From contig JAOZMY010000015.1 in assembly GCA_029934085.1 (NCBI GenBank), positions 1 through 34,403 of the forward strand: a DNA stretch of 34,403 nt. Direction: 5' to 3'. The DNA comes from a bacterium. GTDB lineage: Bacteria > Desulfobacterota > S145-22. How positions within the stretch are numbered: the stretch's first letter is position 1; each line of letters starts with the position of its first letter. The translations under genes were made by a program, and so were the position numbers. Shown one piece after another: positions 1 through 11,186 of the stretch. The notes under the pieces are model-generated. The model searched no databases, was not told the DNA's origin, and was given only the letters and a program-made list of their open reading frames with translations.

Positions 1-1232
1 CGGCATTGGAGAAAGGGGCTGGAGCCATCCTCGCCCAGGATCCTATTCCATGTAAAGACACAACCCCCTGTCTGTTCGTCCCGGATACCCTTACCGCCTA
101 CGGCGCGCTTGCCGGGTCTTACAGGGAAAGATTGAAAACAAAATTCCTGGCCATCACGGGATCCATGGGGAAAACCTCCACGAAGGAAATGGCCGCTGCA
201 ATCCTCGCGAAGAAGTATCGCGTGGCCAAGACAGACAAGAATGAGAACAACCGGGTTGGTGTTCCCAAAACCCTTCTCAGGATCGAACAGGAAACGGAGG
301 TGGCAGTCATCGAGCTGGGTTCCAACATCCCCGGTGAAATCTCCCTCCTCACGGAGATCGTTCAACCAGACTGCGCCCTCATCACGAACATCGCCCCCGT
401 CCACCTCGAGCGTTTCAAGGCCCTGGAGGGAGTTCGCATCGAAAAAAGCGCCCTCTTCTGGCGCGCCCCCAAAGATGCCCTCCGGTGCGTGAACCTGGAC
501 GATGAATACATCAGAAAGATTCCCTTGATGAAGGAATGGTCAACGATTTCCTACGGAAGCGGTAAAAACGCGCAGATCCGCTCGAAGGATATCACCCCTA
601 TGGGGCTGGAAGGAACCCGGTTTACGCTTACCGCGAAAGGCGAAAGCGTGAATGTTTCCCTTCGGCTCCTCGGGCTTCATCAGGTCAAAAATGCCTTGGC
701 CGCCGCGACCCTCGGAATCTCGGAAGGCATCCCGCTCAAAGAAGTTAAAAACGCCCTGGAGGCATTCCATCCACCCGAGGGACGACTCGAAACGATTTCA
801 ACAGCATCCGGTTCCGTCATCCTCAACGACACCTACAACGCCAATCCCGAAGCAACCAAACTGGCCCTCCGGACATTGGCCATGTTCAATGCCGATTATT
901 TTACCATTGCCCTGTTGGGAGACATGTTGGAACTCGGGGAAAAGGCCGTCACCTTCCATGAAGAGGTAGGAGCAGAGTGCGCAAGGCAAAATATCAAGAT
1001 TCTCGGCGTCACGGGAAACTTCCGAGATTCAATCCGTGAGGGTGCCATCAACAGCGGTTTTCCTAAAAATAACGTCTTCACCTTCGATGATGAGACCACG
1101 CTCCTTGACCACCTTTCCCCCCATCTCGGCAAGCAGGTGATGATCCTTGTAAAGGGTTCTCGCGGCCTCCATATGGATCAGTGGATCGAGGTCCTCCTCT
1201 CCCATATAAAGCTGAAGGGGAGGAAACGATAA
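1..1232 (+). CDS. murF: UDP-N-acetylmuramoyl-tripeptide--D-alanyl-D-alanine ligase, 5'-truncated by window edge
   Basis: Mur ligase motifs [29 protein letters not shown]; frame open to the window start; stop TAA overlaps the mraY ATG. Confidence 0.95.
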   Translation, partial: ALEKGAGAILAQDPIPCKDTTPCLFVPDTLTAYGALAGSYRERLKTKFLAITGSMGKTSTKEMAAAILAKKYRVAKTDKNENNRVGVPKTLLRIEQETEVAVIELGSNIPGEISLLTEIVQPDCALITNIAPVHLERFKALEGVRIEKSALFWRAPKDALRCVNLDDEYIRKIPLMKEWSTISYGSGKNAQIRSKDITPMGLEGTRFTLTAKGESVNVSLRLLGLHQVKNALAAATLGISEGIPLKEVKNALEAFHPPEGRLETISTASGSVILNDTYNANPEATKLALRTLAMFNADYFTIALLGDMLELGEKAVTFHEEVGAECARQNIKILGVTGNFRDSIREGAINSGFPKNNVFTFDDETTLLDHLSPHLGKQVMILVKGSRGLHMDQWIEVLLSHIKLKGRKR

Positions 1233-2308
1233 TGCTGTATCATCTCCTCTATCCCCTTCACACCCATTTTAGTTTCTTCAACGTTTTTCGCTACATCACC
1301 TTCCGTTGTATCTACGCCACGATCACCGCCCTCCTCATCTGTTTCATCTTCGGCCCTTATCTGATCAAACGCCTGAAGGTTCATCAGATAGGGCAGGCCA
1401 TCCGGAAAGACGGGCCCGCCTCTCACCTGAAGAAGGAAGGCACCCCTACCATGGGGGGGCTCCTAATCCTCATCTCCATCATCGTTCCCACCCTTCTCTG
1501 GGCCAATCTCACGAATCGGTATATCTGGATGACCCTGTTTGTGACCGTTTGTTTTGGCCTTTTAGGATTCGTGGATGATTACCTCAAGGTGAGCAGAAGG
1601 AACTCAAAAGGGGTTCCGGCGCGCTCAAAGATCCTTGTCCAGGTCCTCGTGGCGGCCGTCTGCACTTTCATCCTGATGAGGGTCCAGGGGTTTCCTACAA
1701 CGGTGGTCTTTCCTTTCTTCAAGAACTTTTCTCCAGACATCGGAAACTTCTATCTCCTCCTGGGCATCTTCGTCATTGTCGGCACCTCCAACGCCGTGAA
1801 CCTCACCGACGGCCTGGACGGGCTGGCCATCGGCCCCACCATGATATCCGCCGCCACCTACACCCTCTTCGCCTACCTGGCAGGACACGCGATCATCTCG
1901 CGCTACCTCAACATCCCCTATGTCAAGGGGGTGGGTGAGCTTTCCATCTTTTGTGGATCCATGGTGGGGGCAAGTATGGGATTCCTCTGGTTCAACACCT
2001 ACCCCGCTCAGGTCTTCATGGGAGACACCGGGTCTCTCTCCCTGGGAGGGGCCCTCGGAACCATCGCCCTCATGACGAAACAGGAGCTTTTGCTCATCAT
2101 CGTGGGCGGGATTTTCGTCATCGAAACCCTTTCCGTCATCATTCAAGTGGCCTCCTACAAACTCACCGGGAAACGCGTGTTCAAAATGGCTCCCATCCAC
2201 CACCACTACGAATTGAAGGGATGGGCAGAACCAAAGATCATCGTTCGTTTCTGGATCATAAGCATCTTCCTGGGGCTTATCGCCATAAGCACCCTGAAGA
2301 TAAGGTAA
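1232..2308 (+). CDS. mraY: phospho-N-acetylmuramoyl-pentapeptide-transferase
   Basis: [55 protein letters not shown]; start refined to ATG 1232 inside the ORF-track call. Confidence 0.96.
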   Translation: MLYHLLYPLHTHFSFFNVFRYITFRCIYATITALLICFIFGPYLIKRLKVHQIGQAIRKDGPASHLKKEGTPTMGGLLILISIIVPTLLWANLTNRYIWMTLFVTVCFGLLGFVDDYLKVSRRNSKGVPARSKILVQVLVAAVCTFILMRVQGFPTTVVFPFFKNFSPDIGNFYLLLGIFVIVGTSNAVNLTDGLDGLAIGPTMISAATYTLFAYLAGHAIISRYLNIPYVKGVGELSIFCGSMVGASMGFLWFNTYPAQVFMGDTGSLSLGGALGTIALMTKQELLLIIVGGIFVIETLSVIIQVASYKLTGKRVFKMAPIHHHYELKGWAEPKIIVRFWIISIFLGLIAISTLKIR

Positions 2309-2316
2309 GAAAAGGG

Positions 2317-3678
2317 ATGGAACTAAAAGGGAAAAAAATCTTAGTCGTCGGAGCGGGCAAGACAGGGACAACCCTCTCGGAGTTTCTGGCCGATAAGGGT
2401 GCCATTGTCACGCTCAACGACAAAAGCTCCCCTCCCCCCGACTACCAGGTTCCCCATCCCTCCATCAAGGCGGTTTGGAACGGACACCCCGAACATCTCT
2501 TCCTCTCCGCCGATCTCATCCTCCTATCCCCTGGCGTTCCCCTCAGCCTCTCTCCCATCAAGAAGGCAAAAAAACAGGGAATTCCCGTCCTGGGGGAATT
2601 AGAACTGGCCCTCCAATTCATCGACTTTCCCTACATCGCCATCACGGGAACCAATGGGAAAACGACAACGACGACACTGGTCGGAGATATGCTTAAAAAC
2701 GCTAGTATCGACACCTTTGTAGGGGGGAATATCGGTCGTCCACTTATTACCGCCTGTATGTCTTCGAAAAAATTTCAGTGGGGTGTTCTGGAGGTCAGCA
2801 GTTTCCAGCTGGCCACTGCCCCGCACATCCATCCCCGTGGCGCAGCGATTCTCAATATGGAGCCCGACCATCTCGATTGGCATCCCACGTTGGATGACTA
2901 CTACAAGGCAAAATGGGCTATTGCGAGGAACATGACGGCTGAAGAAACCCTTGTTCTTTACGAACCCCTACGCCACCAGTGTCCGGACTTCATCAAGGCT
3001 AAGATTAAAACCTTCTTTCACACCGATGAGCCGGATTGTGCGGCAAGCATCAAGGATGAGGCACTTCGATGGTGGTTCGAAACCAATATCCTGAAAATTC
3101 CCATCTCCGAACTGCCCGTTCAGCAGGTTCACATCCTTTCAGACATGCTGGCAGCCGGCCTTCTTGCCCATGAAGCGGGTGCCACCCCGGAAGCCATCGC
3201 GAAGACCCTACGTGAGTTTCGTGGGCTACCTCACAGGACAGAGTTTGTGGGTGAAATCAATGGGATTAAATTCGTCAACGATTCGAAGGCTACCAATGTG
3301 GACGCGGCCCTGTGGGCGCTGAAAAGTATTCCGAAACCTATCATCTGGCTCGCGGGAGGTCTCTGGAAGGGTGGAAATTTAACGGTTTTGGACGGGGTGG
3401 TGAAGGAAAAGGTGAAATCCGTCATCGCCTTTGGGGACAGCGCCGAGCGTTTTACCCGGGCCTTCCAGTCCCTGACCCCTGCCCAGAAGGTGGAAACCAT
3501 GGAAGAGGCGGTCATCGCTGCATACAGGCTCGCCCGGACGGGGGATACCATTCTCCTCTCCCCGGCCTGCGCAAGCTTTGATCAGTTCGAAAACTACAAA
3601 GAGCGGGGAGAAGTATTCGCTGCGCTTGTTACCTCACTTAAACCCAAGGGAGAAGAAATACCCTATGTTTCGGAATAG
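2317..3678 (+). CDS. murD: UDP-N-acetylmuramoyl-L-alanine--D-glutamate ligase
   Basis: MELKGKKILVVGAGKTGTTLSEFL, ITGTNGKTTTTTLVG, HRTEFVGEINGIKFVNDSKATN; start refined to ATG 2317 because the upstream ORF extension overlaps mraY. Confidence 0.96.
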   Translation: MELKGKKILVVGAGKTGTTLSEFLADKGAIVTLNDKSSPPPDYQVPHPSIKAVWNGHPEHLFLSADLILLSPGVPLSLSPIKKAKKQGIPVLGELELALQFIDFPYIAITGTNGKTTTTTLVGDMLKNASIDTFVGGNIGRPLITACMSSKKFQWGVLEVSSFQLATAPHIHPRGAAILNMEPDHLDWHPTLDDYYKAKWAIARNMTAEETLVLYEPLRHQCPDFIKAKIKTFFHTDEPDCAASIKDEALRWWFETNILKIPISELPVQQVHILSDMLAAGLLAHEAGATPEAIAKTLREFRGLPHRTEFVGEINGIKFVNDSKATNVDAALWALKSIPKPIIWLAGGLWKGGNLTVLDGVVKEKVKSVIAFGDSAERFTRAFQSLTPAQKVETMEEAVIAAYRLARTGDTILLSPACASFDQFENYKERGEVFAALVTSLKPKGEEIPYVSE

Positions 3679-4792
3679 CGACAGCAATCATATCGACCTC
3701 TTACTGCTGGGAACCGTCCTCGCCCTGACCACGGTCGGATTCATCATGGTCTTCAGCGCCAGTGCCGTCCTCGCCCAGCAAAGATACGGGGACAACCTCT
3801 TCTTCTTCAAGCGTCAGCTCATCTACGGCCTATTCGGCATTTTCATGATGTTCCTCATGAGCAAAATCGACTACCGACGACTAAGACCCCTTGCCTATCC
3901 CCTCCTCTTCGCGTCCGTTTTCCTTCTCGTCCTCGTCTACACCCCGGGCATCGGATTCAAGGTCGGTGGCGCTCGACGCTGGATTCATCTGGGACCTATT
4001 ACCTTCCAGCCCAGTGAATTCACCAAGCTCAGCCTCATTATTTACATGGCCTACTACTTCAGCAAGAAGAAGGACACCATTAAGCAATTCAAAAAGGGGC
4101 TCCTACCGGTTCTCTTAATCACCGGCCTTCTGATCGCCCTTATCTATCCCCAACCGGACTTTGGGAACGCCATGTTTCTGACCCTTCTTCTCATCACCTT
4201 TCTCTTTATCGCTGGAGCAAGGTTTATTCATCTTGGAATTTTGGGGGCCTCCGCGCTTCCCTTCGCCCTCTTCGCCGTTTTTCATGCCGGCTATCGATAC
4301 CGACGGCTCATTGCCTTCTTGGATCCCTGGAAAGATCCCAGAAGCACAGGGTTTCAGATCATTCAATCGTTCCTCTCCCTTGGTTCCGGGCAGCTCTTCG
4401 GACGTGGGCTGGGAAATGGCCAGCAAAAACTCTTCTTTCTGCCAGCCCCCCACACGGATTTCATTTTTTCCGTCATAGGAGAGGAACTGGGATTCATCGG
4501 GGTGGTCATTATTATTCTCCTCTTCATGATCCTTCTGCTCCGGGGCTTTCGAATCGCCTATTTAGCTCAATCCCCTTTCGCCTCCTATCTTGCTCTGGGA
4601 ATTACCCTTATGATCGGTCTTCAAGCTGTCATCAATCTGGGCGTGGTCATGGGTCTGCTCCCCACAAAAGGGATTCCCCTTCCCCTTATCAGTTACGGTG
4701 GATCCTGTCTGCTCATCACGCTCATGGGCGTGGGTATCCTGCTGAACATCTCGAAACGCCTGGACGCCAAAGAGGAGCTAAACCGATGGTAG
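3665..4792 (+). CDS. ftsW: putative lipid II polymerase / cell division protein FtsW (SEDS family)
   Basis: Multi-TM; GARRWIHLGPITFQPSEFTKL, HTDFIFSVIGEELGFIG, PLISYGGSCLLITL; start refined to ATG 3665. Confidence 0.95.
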   Translation: MFRNSDSNHIDLLLLGTVLALTTVGFIMVFSASAVLAQQRYGDNLFFFKRQLIYGLFGIFMMFLMSKIDYRRLRPLAYPLLFASVFLLVLVYTPGIGFKVGGARRWIHLGPITFQPSEFTKLSLIIYMAYYFSKKKDTIKQFKKGLLPVLLITGLLIALIYPQPDFGNAMFLTLLLITFLFIAGARFIHLGILGASALPFALFAVFHAGYRYRRLIAFLDPWKDPRSTGFQIIQSFLSLGSGQLFGRGLGNGQQKLFFLPAPHTDFIFSVIGEELGFIGVVIIILLFMILLLRGFRIAYLAQSPFASYLALGITLMIGLQAVINLGVVMGLLPTKGIPLPLISYGGSCLLITLMGVGILLNISKRLDAKEELNRW

Positions 4793-5883
4793 CCCGTTTC
4801 ATCTTTTGTGGCGGAGGAACAGGGGGGCATCTTTTCCCCGGGATTGCCATCGCACTGGCCATCCGGAAAAAGGCCCCCGACAGCGCCATCCTCTTCATCG
4901 GTACTCGGCGCGGATTGGAAGAAACCGTTCTCCCCTCCTACGGATTCGAGTTCAGACCGGTAAAGAGCGCCGGCTTCAAAAACCTTGGCCTCATGAAGAA
5001 ATTGAAGGCCCTCTTTATTCTACCCCTTGGCATCCTCGAAGGGCTAAAAACGATCAAATCCTTCAAACCACACGTCGTCATCGGCCTGGGAAGCTATTCC
5101 GCCCTCCCCGTCATGGTGGCGGGTATCCTCAAACGGATCCATCGTGTCATCCAGGAACAGAACAGCATCCCCGGCTTGACCAACCGCCTCCTGGCCCCCT
5201 TTGCGCATAAAATTTTCATCTCCTTCGAAACAACTGCGCAACATTTCCCTAGAAATAAAACGGTCCTAACCGGGAACCCTATCCGCGAAGGCCTGTGTCA
5301 TGAAAAGGAAAAGAGTCCCTCCGATAACACGACACATCTGCTCATTCTCGGCGGGAGTCTCGGAGCCCATTTCATCAATACCCTTTGCATGGCCGTTCTT
5401 CCCGACCTCCTTGCAAGACATCCGAAGTTGGAGGTCACCCTCCAAACGGGCAAACAAGACCTGCCGGCCGCTCAAAAGGCCTTCGAGGAATATGGGGGTA
5501 GGGTCCATGTGGAGGCCTTCATCGAAGACATGAAGAGCGCTTACCAGCGAGCGGATTTCGTCATTGCCCGAGCGGGAGCCACGACCCTGGCCGAACTTGC
5601 CGCCTGCGGGCTTCCCGCCATCCTCATTCCGTTTCCTTACGCCGCCAACGACCACCAGACGGAAAACGCCCGCTACTATGCCTCCCGCGGAGGGGCCATT
5701 CTCATGCCCCAATCCGAGATCTCCGAAGAGACATTTACAAAAACACTCGAAAACCTTCTAACGGACCCGGAAAAACTTCAAGCCATGGCAACAAAAATGA
5801 AGGCGCTCGGACACCCCGAAGCCGCGGAATCCATCGCGACCACTCTGCTTTCCCTCGCCGCCCCGACAGGGAGTCCGTCATGA
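4786..5883 (+). CDS. murG: undecaprenyldiphospho-muramoylpentapeptide beta-N-acetylglucosaminyltransferase
   Basis: FCGGGTGGHLFPGIAIA, VIQEQNSIPGLTNR, ARAGATTLAELAACGLPAILIPFPYAANDHQ. Confidence 0.97.
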   Translation: MVARFIFCGGGTGGHLFPGIAIALAIRKKAPDSAILFIGTRRGLEETVLPSYGFEFRPVKSAGFKNLGLMKKLKALFILPLGILEGLKTIKSFKPHVVIGLGSYSALPVMVAGILKRIHRVIQEQNSIPGLTNRLLAPFAHKIFISFETTAQHFPRNKTVLTGNPIREGLCHEKEKSPSDNTTHLLILGGSLGAHFINTLCMAVLPDLLARHPKLEVTLQTGKQDLPAAQKAFEEYGGRVHVEAFIEDMKSAYQRADFVIARAGATTLAELAACGLPAILIPFPYAANDHQTENARYYASRGGAILMPQSEISEETFTKTLENLLTDPEKLQAMATKMKALGHPEAAESIATTLLSLAAPTGSPS

Positions 5884-7259
5884 TCCAGAAAAGATTTTAT
5901 AAAATCCATTTTGTCGGGATTGGCGGCATCGGCATGAGTGGCATCGCCGAACTCCTCCACAACCAAGGGTACGAGGTCTCGGGATCGGATCTGAAGGAAA
6001 CGGAAACCACCCGCCGCCTCGCCAAAATGGGCTGCACGATCTACTACGGCCACCATGCCGACCATGTGAAAGACGCCCACGTGGTGGTCATGTCTTCCGC
6101 GGTTCATGTCGACAACCCGGAAATCGTCGCCGCCAGGAACCTTCAGATTCCTGTCATCCCAAGGGCGGAGATGCTGGCGGAGCTCATGCGAATGAAGCAG
6201 GGCGTCGCCGTCGCGGGGAGCCACGGGAAAACCACGACTACCTCTCTCATCGCCACGGTCCTCAATCAGGCGGGGCTGGATCCCACCATCGTGATCGGGG
6301 GCAAGCTCAACAGTATCGACAGCAATGCAAAATTGGGCGAGGGGGAGTATATCGTGGCCGAAGCGGATGAAAGCGACGGTTCCTTTCTCAAGCTCAATCC
6401 CATCCTCGCCATCATCACCAACATCGACCCCGAGCACATGGAACACTTCAAGACGATGGACAACCTTCGGGAGGCCTTCATCACCTTTGCCAACAAGGTT
6501 CCCTTTTATGGGGCCGCTATTGTTTGCCTCGACCACCCGGAGATTCAACGCATCCTCCCAAAAATCCAGAAACGGATCGTGACCTACGGCGTCTCGACCC
6601 AAGCGGATCTTCAGGCCACCAACATTCGCCAGGAGGAGTTTGAAACCATCTTCGATCTCATGATCCAGCAGGTCCCCTCTGGGGAAATTCGCGTCAGGAT
6701 GCCGGGAGAGCACAACGCCCTGAATGCCCTGGCCGCCATCGCCACTGCCCATGAACTGGGGATCGACCTAGAGACCACAAAGACGGCCCTCCAGGCCTTC
6801 GAGGGGATTCAAAGGCGCTTTCAGCTCCGCCATAAAATCAACGATATCCTCATCATCGACGACTATGGCCATCATCCCAGGGAAATCGAGGCCACCCTAA
6901 GGGCCGCCAAAGCCGGATGGCCACGCCGGGTGATCGCCATATTCCAGCCCCATCGATACACTCGTGTTCGGGATCTCGCGGACGAGTTCCATCGCTGTTT
7001 CTATCAGGCGGATAAACTCATTGTCACAGACATCTATCCCGCTGGGGAGTCCCCCATCGAGGGCGTCCACGCCAAAAACCTCTACGAGGGAATCCTCCGC
7101 CACGGCCATCGGGACGTCACCTACATCCCGGACAAGGCAGATATCGCGCCGTCCCTCGTCTCTCTCGTCCAACCGGGTGACATGGTGATTACGCTCGGCG
7201 CCGGAGATGTCTGGAAGGTAGGCGACGAGCTGGCGCTAAGACTTAAAGAAGGGAAATGA
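5880..7259 (+). CDS. murC: UDP-N-acetylmuramate--L-alanine ligase
   Basis: HFVGIGGIGMSGIAELL, VAGSHGKTTTTSLIA, FQPHRYTRVRDL; 4-nt overlap with murG. Confidence 0.97.
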   Translation: MIQKRFYKIHFVGIGGIGMSGIAELLHNQGYEVSGSDLKETETTRRLAKMGCTIYYGHHADHVKDAHVVVMSSAVHVDNPEIVAARNLQIPVIPRAEMLAELMRMKQGVAVAGSHGKTTTTSLIATVLNQAGLDPTIVIGGKLNSIDSNAKLGEGEYIVAEADESDGSFLKLNPILAIITNIDPEHMEHFKTMDNLREAFITFANKVPFYGAAIVCLDHPEIQRILPKIQKRIVTYGVSTQADLQATNIRQEEFETIFDLMIQQVPSGEIRVRMPGEHNALNALAAIATAHELGIDLETTKTALQAFEGIQRRFQLRHKINDILIIDDYGHHPREIEATLRAAKAGWPRRVIAIFQPHRYTRVRDLADEFHRCFYQADKLIVTDIYPAGESPIEGVHAKNLYEGILRHGHRDVTYIPDKADIAPSLVSLVQPGDMVITLGAGDVWKVGDELALRLKEGK

Positions 7260-8173
7260 AGGATCACTGGATGACAATGCTAAGGGAACAATTTAGGAGC
7301 GCATTCGTCGAAGACGCACCGTTGGCACCGCTCACGACCTTCAAGGTAGGGGGTCCGGCCAAAGGGCTCCTTACCGTGAGGGACACCGGCGAGCTCCAAA
7401 AGGCCTTGGCGATTCTTGAAAGATTCAACGTTCCTTATCTCTTGATGGGTAGAGGGGCCAATCTCATCGTTCCGGATGAGGGATTTAAAGGGCTCGTCAT
7501 CCGGCTCAAGGAAAAATTCGAAATGATCCGCCCGATAAAAAAGACGCGCGGGACCCTTTATCTTCACGTGGGTGCGGGTGTCTCCCTCCCTTCCCTTCTC
7601 GCATACACTACCCGGCATGGGCTCTCCGGGCTCGAACCCCTGGTCGCCATTCCGGGAACGGTTGGTGGTGCCCTCATCATGAACGCGGGAATTCCCGGAT
7701 TCTCCATCTCAGAGGCCCTATCTTCCATTACTTCTTTGAAACCCCCAAGGACCCTCATCAAACGCTACAGGCATCAGCTCCACCCCTCGTATCGGGATAT
7801 GGGTCTGCCGGCCGGGGAAATCGTTCTTCACGCGACCTTCAAACTCAAACCCTCAACGGAAAGAGAGGTCCGAAAAAGGGTGCACCATTTCCTCGAAAAA
7901 CGCCGGAATCAGACCTGGCGTAAATACCCCACAGCGGGATCCGTCTTTAAGAACCCGGAAGGCGCGTCCGCCGGGAGACTCATCGAGTCGTGCGGGCTAA
8001 AGGGATACCGGATCGGAGATGCGCAAATCTCCCCGGCGCATGCCAACATCATTGTTAACAGGGGGAAAGCCACGGCCAAAGACATCCTCGATCTTATAAC
8101 TCACGTGCAAAAAGAGGTGGCAAAAAAAACGGGCATATACCTTGAACCGGAGGTCATCATTGCAAGAAATTAG
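7256..8173 (+). CDS. murB: UDP-N-acetylenolpyruvoylglucosamine reductase
   Basis: TTFKVGGPAKGLL, LMGRGANLIVPDEGFKGLVI, AIPGTVGGALIMNAG, YPTAGSVFKNPEG, SPAHANIIVN. Confidence 0.96.
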   Translation: MKDHWMTMLREQFRSAFVEDAPLAPLTTFKVGGPAKGLLTVRDTGELQKALAILERFNVPYLLMGRGANLIVPDEGFKGLVIRLKEKFEMIRPIKKTRGTLYLHVGAGVSLPSLLAYTTRHGLSGLEPLVAIPGTVGGALIMNAGIPGFSISEALSSITSLKPPRTLIKRYRHQLHPSYRDMGLPAGEIVLHATFKLKPSTEREVRKRVHHFLEKRRNQTWRKYPTAGSVFKNPEGASAGRLIESCGLKGYRIGDAQISPAHANIIVNRGKATAKDILDLITHVQKEVAKKTGIYLEPEVIIARN

Positions 8174-9101
8174 GCGATTCGCGAACGCAAAGGTCGGAGT
8201 TCTCCTTGGAGGTCTCTCCAAAGAGCGGGAGATCTCCATCAAGACGGGAACGGCCATTGCGGACGCCCTCGCCGAACGGGGATATCAGGTGGAAACCCTG
8301 GACGTCTCAAGAGACATCTGCACGCAACTAACGGAGAAAACGATCGAGGTGGCCTTCATCGCCCTCCACGGCCGCTGGGGGGAAGACGGCACCATCCAGG
8401 GGCTCCTCGAAATCCTACAGATCCCTTACACGGGCTCCGGGGTCACGGCAAGCGCCATCGCCATGGATAAGATCATTTCCAAACGACTCTTCATAGACGC
8501 GGGGCTACCGACCCCCCCGTTTACGACCCTGCGAGAACCCATTCCAAATCCCCCTCGCCTCCTTCCCCTCGTGGTCAAGCCCGCCTCGGAAGGTTCTACC
8601 ATCGGCGTCACCATCGTCCGCACCCTCGAGACATGGCAGAAGGCCCTGGATGCGGCCTTTGAGCTGGATCAAAGGATCCTCGTGGAAGATTTCATCGACG
8701 GTAAAGAAATTACGGCCTCTATTTTAAACGGGAACCCCCTCCCCCTCATTCACATTGAGCCAAAAAAGGGTTTCTACGACTACACGTCAAAATATACACC
8801 GGGAAAGACCCTGTATCATGTCCCGGCTTCCCTGGATCCCGACACGGAAAACCTCCTCAAAGAGCTGGCGGTCAAGGCTTATAAAACCTTGGAATGCAGC
8901 GGATGCGCACGCGTGGATATGATCCTCTCGGAAGAAACAGGGCCGACAGTCTTAGAGGTTAATACCATTCCCGGCATGACCCCAACCAGCCTCGTTCCCA
9001 AGGCCGCTCAAGCTGTGGGTATGTCCTTCGGAGAGCTGGCAGAGGCCATTCTAAACGATGCCTCTCTGAAAACCGGACAAAGAGAGGAAAGGACCAAATG
9101 A
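8160..9101 (+). CDS. ddl: D-alanine--D-alanine ligase
   Basis: KVGVLLGGLSKEREISIKTG, ALHGRWGEDGTIQG, VEDFIDGKEIT, VLEVNTIPGMTPTSL; proposed TTG start at 8160 with GGAGG at 8149-8153 (alternative TTG at 8142). Confidence 0.93.
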   Translation: MQEIRRFANAKVGVLLGGLSKEREISIKTGTAIADALAERGYQVETLDVSRDICTQLTEKTIEVAFIALHGRWGEDGTIQGLLEILQIPYTGSGVTASAIAMDKIISKRLFIDAGLPTPPFTTLREPIPNPPRLLPLVVKPASEGSTIGVTIVRTLETWQKALDAAFELDQRILVEDFIDGKEITASILNGNPLPLIHIEPKKGFYDYTSKYTPGKTLYHVPASLDPDTENLLKELAVKAYKTLECSGCARVDMILSEETGPTVLEVNTIPGMTPTSLVPKAAQAVGMSFGELAEAILNDASLKTGQREERTK

Positions 9102-9886
9102 AAAAAGAAGAGGTAAAGGCATCCCGCTTCAGAACGACGTTCAGGCTCATTCAGAGGACGACGTGGGGTTTTCTCTTGGTCCTGATCCTCACGTTGACGA
9201 TCTACTTGGGAAACAGGGCTTATAGGGAATTGCAGGGCTCCACCTATTTTCAGGTTAAAACCATCGCCATCCACGGGAACCATGTCTTGTCCAAAACGGA
9301 CCTCATCTATTACCTGGGGCTCAGTGAGGCCTCAAACCTCTTGACCCTGGATCTAAAATCCCTCTTCCAAAAACTCGCCTCGCACCCCTGGATCAAAAAG
9401 GCAAGCATCCACCGCAAGCTGCCCAGCACCCTCATCATCGACATCGAAGAAAGAGTCCCCGTCGCTCTCATCAAGATTGGGGAGTTCTATTACATGGACA
9501 GTGACGCTATCATCTTTGCCAAAATCAGCAAAGAGGTGGGATGCGACTTCCCCGTTTTTACAGGCCCCCGCAATTTTTCAGAGCTTCCCGCGTACCACCC
9601 CCTTATTACGGAGGCCCTCTCCATCCTTGACAGAAAAGCCAGCCTCATCATCTCAGAATTTCATCTCGACCTGACGCGTGGTATCACACTCATCACCCTG
9701 AACGACGCCCTTCCCGTTAGGCTGGGACGGAAGAATCTCGCCCGGCGCTTTCACCGATTCCAGACCGTTTATCATTACCTCAGACGGAGAGAAATTCCCA
9801 TCAAGGCCATTGACTGCCGGTATCCCGACCGCGTTGTCGTCAGATACATCCATAATATATCGGAGGGGAAACGTGAAAAAACTTGA
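9098..9886 (+). CDS. ftsQ: cell division protein FtsQ (POTRA domain)
   Basis: Single N-terminal TM, then FQVKTIAIHGNHVLSKTDL...HPWIKKASIHRKLPSTLIIDIEERVPVALI; between ddl and ftsA. Confidence 0.93.
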   Translation: MKKEEVKASRFRTTFRLIQRTTWGFLLVLILTLTIYLGNRAYRELQGSTYFQVKTIAIHGNHVLSKTDLIYYLGLSEASNLLTLDLKSLFQKLASHPWIKKASIHRKLPSTLIIDIEERVPVALIKIGEFYYMDSDAIIFAKISKEVGCDFPVFTGPRNFSELPAYHPLITEALSILDRKASLIISEFHLDLTRGITLITLNDALPVRLGRKNLARRFHRFQTVYHYLRRREIPIKAIDCRYPDRVVVRYIHNISEGKREKT

Positions 9887-11099
9887 TAACCTCGTCGTCG
9901 GACTCGACATCGGAACCACCAAAATCTGCGCGGTCGTTGGCGACGTGGTGGACAATCAACTCAACATCATCGGCATCGGGAAATATCCTTCCAAGGGGCT
10001 CCGAAAGGGGGTGGTTATCAACATAGATGCCACCGTCGATTCCATCAAGAAGACCATCGAAGAAGCCGAACTCATGGCAGGATGTGAAATCACCTCCGTG
10101 TACGCCGGGGTTGCGGGAGGCCATATTAAAGGGATGAATAGCCACGGCATTATCGCGGTTAAATCGAGGGAGATCACCCCAAGGGACGTCCAGCGCGTCA
10201 TCGAAACAGCCAGCGCCGTCGCTCTCCCGTTGGATCGAGAGGTCATCCATGTCATCCCTCAGGAGTTTATCGTGGATGATCAAACGGGTATTCGGGACCC
10301 GGTGGGGATGGCAGGCGTAAGGCTGGAAGGGAAGGTCCATATCATCACGGGGGCCGTCACCTCCGCGCAGAACATTATCAAATGCGCCAACAAGGCGGGG
10401 CTGGATGTGAACGATATCATCCTCGAGCAGTTGGGAGCGAGTGAAGCCGTTCTGGACAGGGATGAACGAGAGATCGGCGTCGCCCTCCTGGACATCGGGG
10501 GTGGCACCACGGATCTTGCCATCTTCGTCGGGGGGACGATCCAGCATACCTCCGTCATCGCCCTGGCGGGGAATCACGTGACGCATGACATCTCCATCGG
10601 GTTGAGAACACCCAAACAGGAGGCGGAACGCCTGAAGATTCGATACGGATGCGCTTTGGCCTCCATGATTCGAAAAGACGAAACCATCGAGGTCCCCAGC
10701 GTGGGAGGAAGAAAACCTCGTATCCTCTCCCGAAAGACCCTGGCGGAGATCATCGAACCACGGATGGAAGAAATCTTCGAACTGGTCAATCAGAATCTCA
10801 ACGAATCCGGTCTGGCCGATCTCCTCGGGGCGGGTATCGTTCTGACAGGGGGAGGCAGTATCATGGAAGGGACCGTGGAGCTGGCCGAGCGGGTCTTCGG
10901 GATGCCGATCCGCCTTGGGGTTCCCAGGTGGATCGGGGGATTGACGGATCTCGTGACATCCCCGCTCTACGCCACGTCCGTGGGACTCGCCCTTTACGGT
11001 AGCAAGAACCTTCACCAAACACGGTTCAAGGCACAAGACACCAATCTCTTTAAAAAGGTACTGGTAAGGATGAAAGAATGGTTAGGAGAATATTTTTAA
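9873..11099 (+). CDS. ftsA: cell division protein FtsA
   Basis: VVGLDIGTTKICAVVGD, GIRDPVGMAGVRLEGKVHIIT, LLDIGGGTTDLAIF, IVLTGGGSIMEG; proposed GTG start 9873 preceded by GGAGGGG. Confidence 0.95.
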   Translation: MKKLDNLVVGLDIGTTKICAVVGDVVDNQLNIIGIGKYPSKGLRKGVVINIDATVDSIKKTIEEAELMAGCEITSVYAGVAGGHIKGMNSHGIIAVKSREITPRDVQRVIETASAVALPLDREVIHVIPQEFIVDDQTGIRDPVGMAGVRLEGKVHIITGAVTSAQNIIKCANKAGLDVNDIILEQLGASEAVLDRDEREIGVALLDIGGGTTDLAIFVGGTIQHTSVIALAGNHVTHDISIGLRTPKQEAERLKIRYGCALASMIRKDETIEVPSVGGRKPRILSRKTLAEIIEPRMEEIFELVNQNLNESGLADLLGAGIVLTGGGSIMEGTVELAERVFGMPIRLGVPRWIGGLTDLVTSPLYATSVGLALYGSKNLHQTRFKAQDTNLFKKVLVRMKEWLGEYF

Positions 11100-11186
11100 C
11101 CTTAACAACGGGAATAGGCAAAGAAAAAAGATGCAAGAGAGAAGTCAGGGCTTCTCACCAAAACGAAAACCAAAAAGGAGGGGAAC

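Noticed and set aside
9840-11036. Long antisense ORFs over dcw genes (e.g. 398 aa over ftsA, 362 aa over ftsZ at 11102-12190, 324 aa over murC at 5778-6752)
   Set aside because: They are opposite clearly conserved genes and have compositionally odd translations; explained by codon bias on the coding strand.
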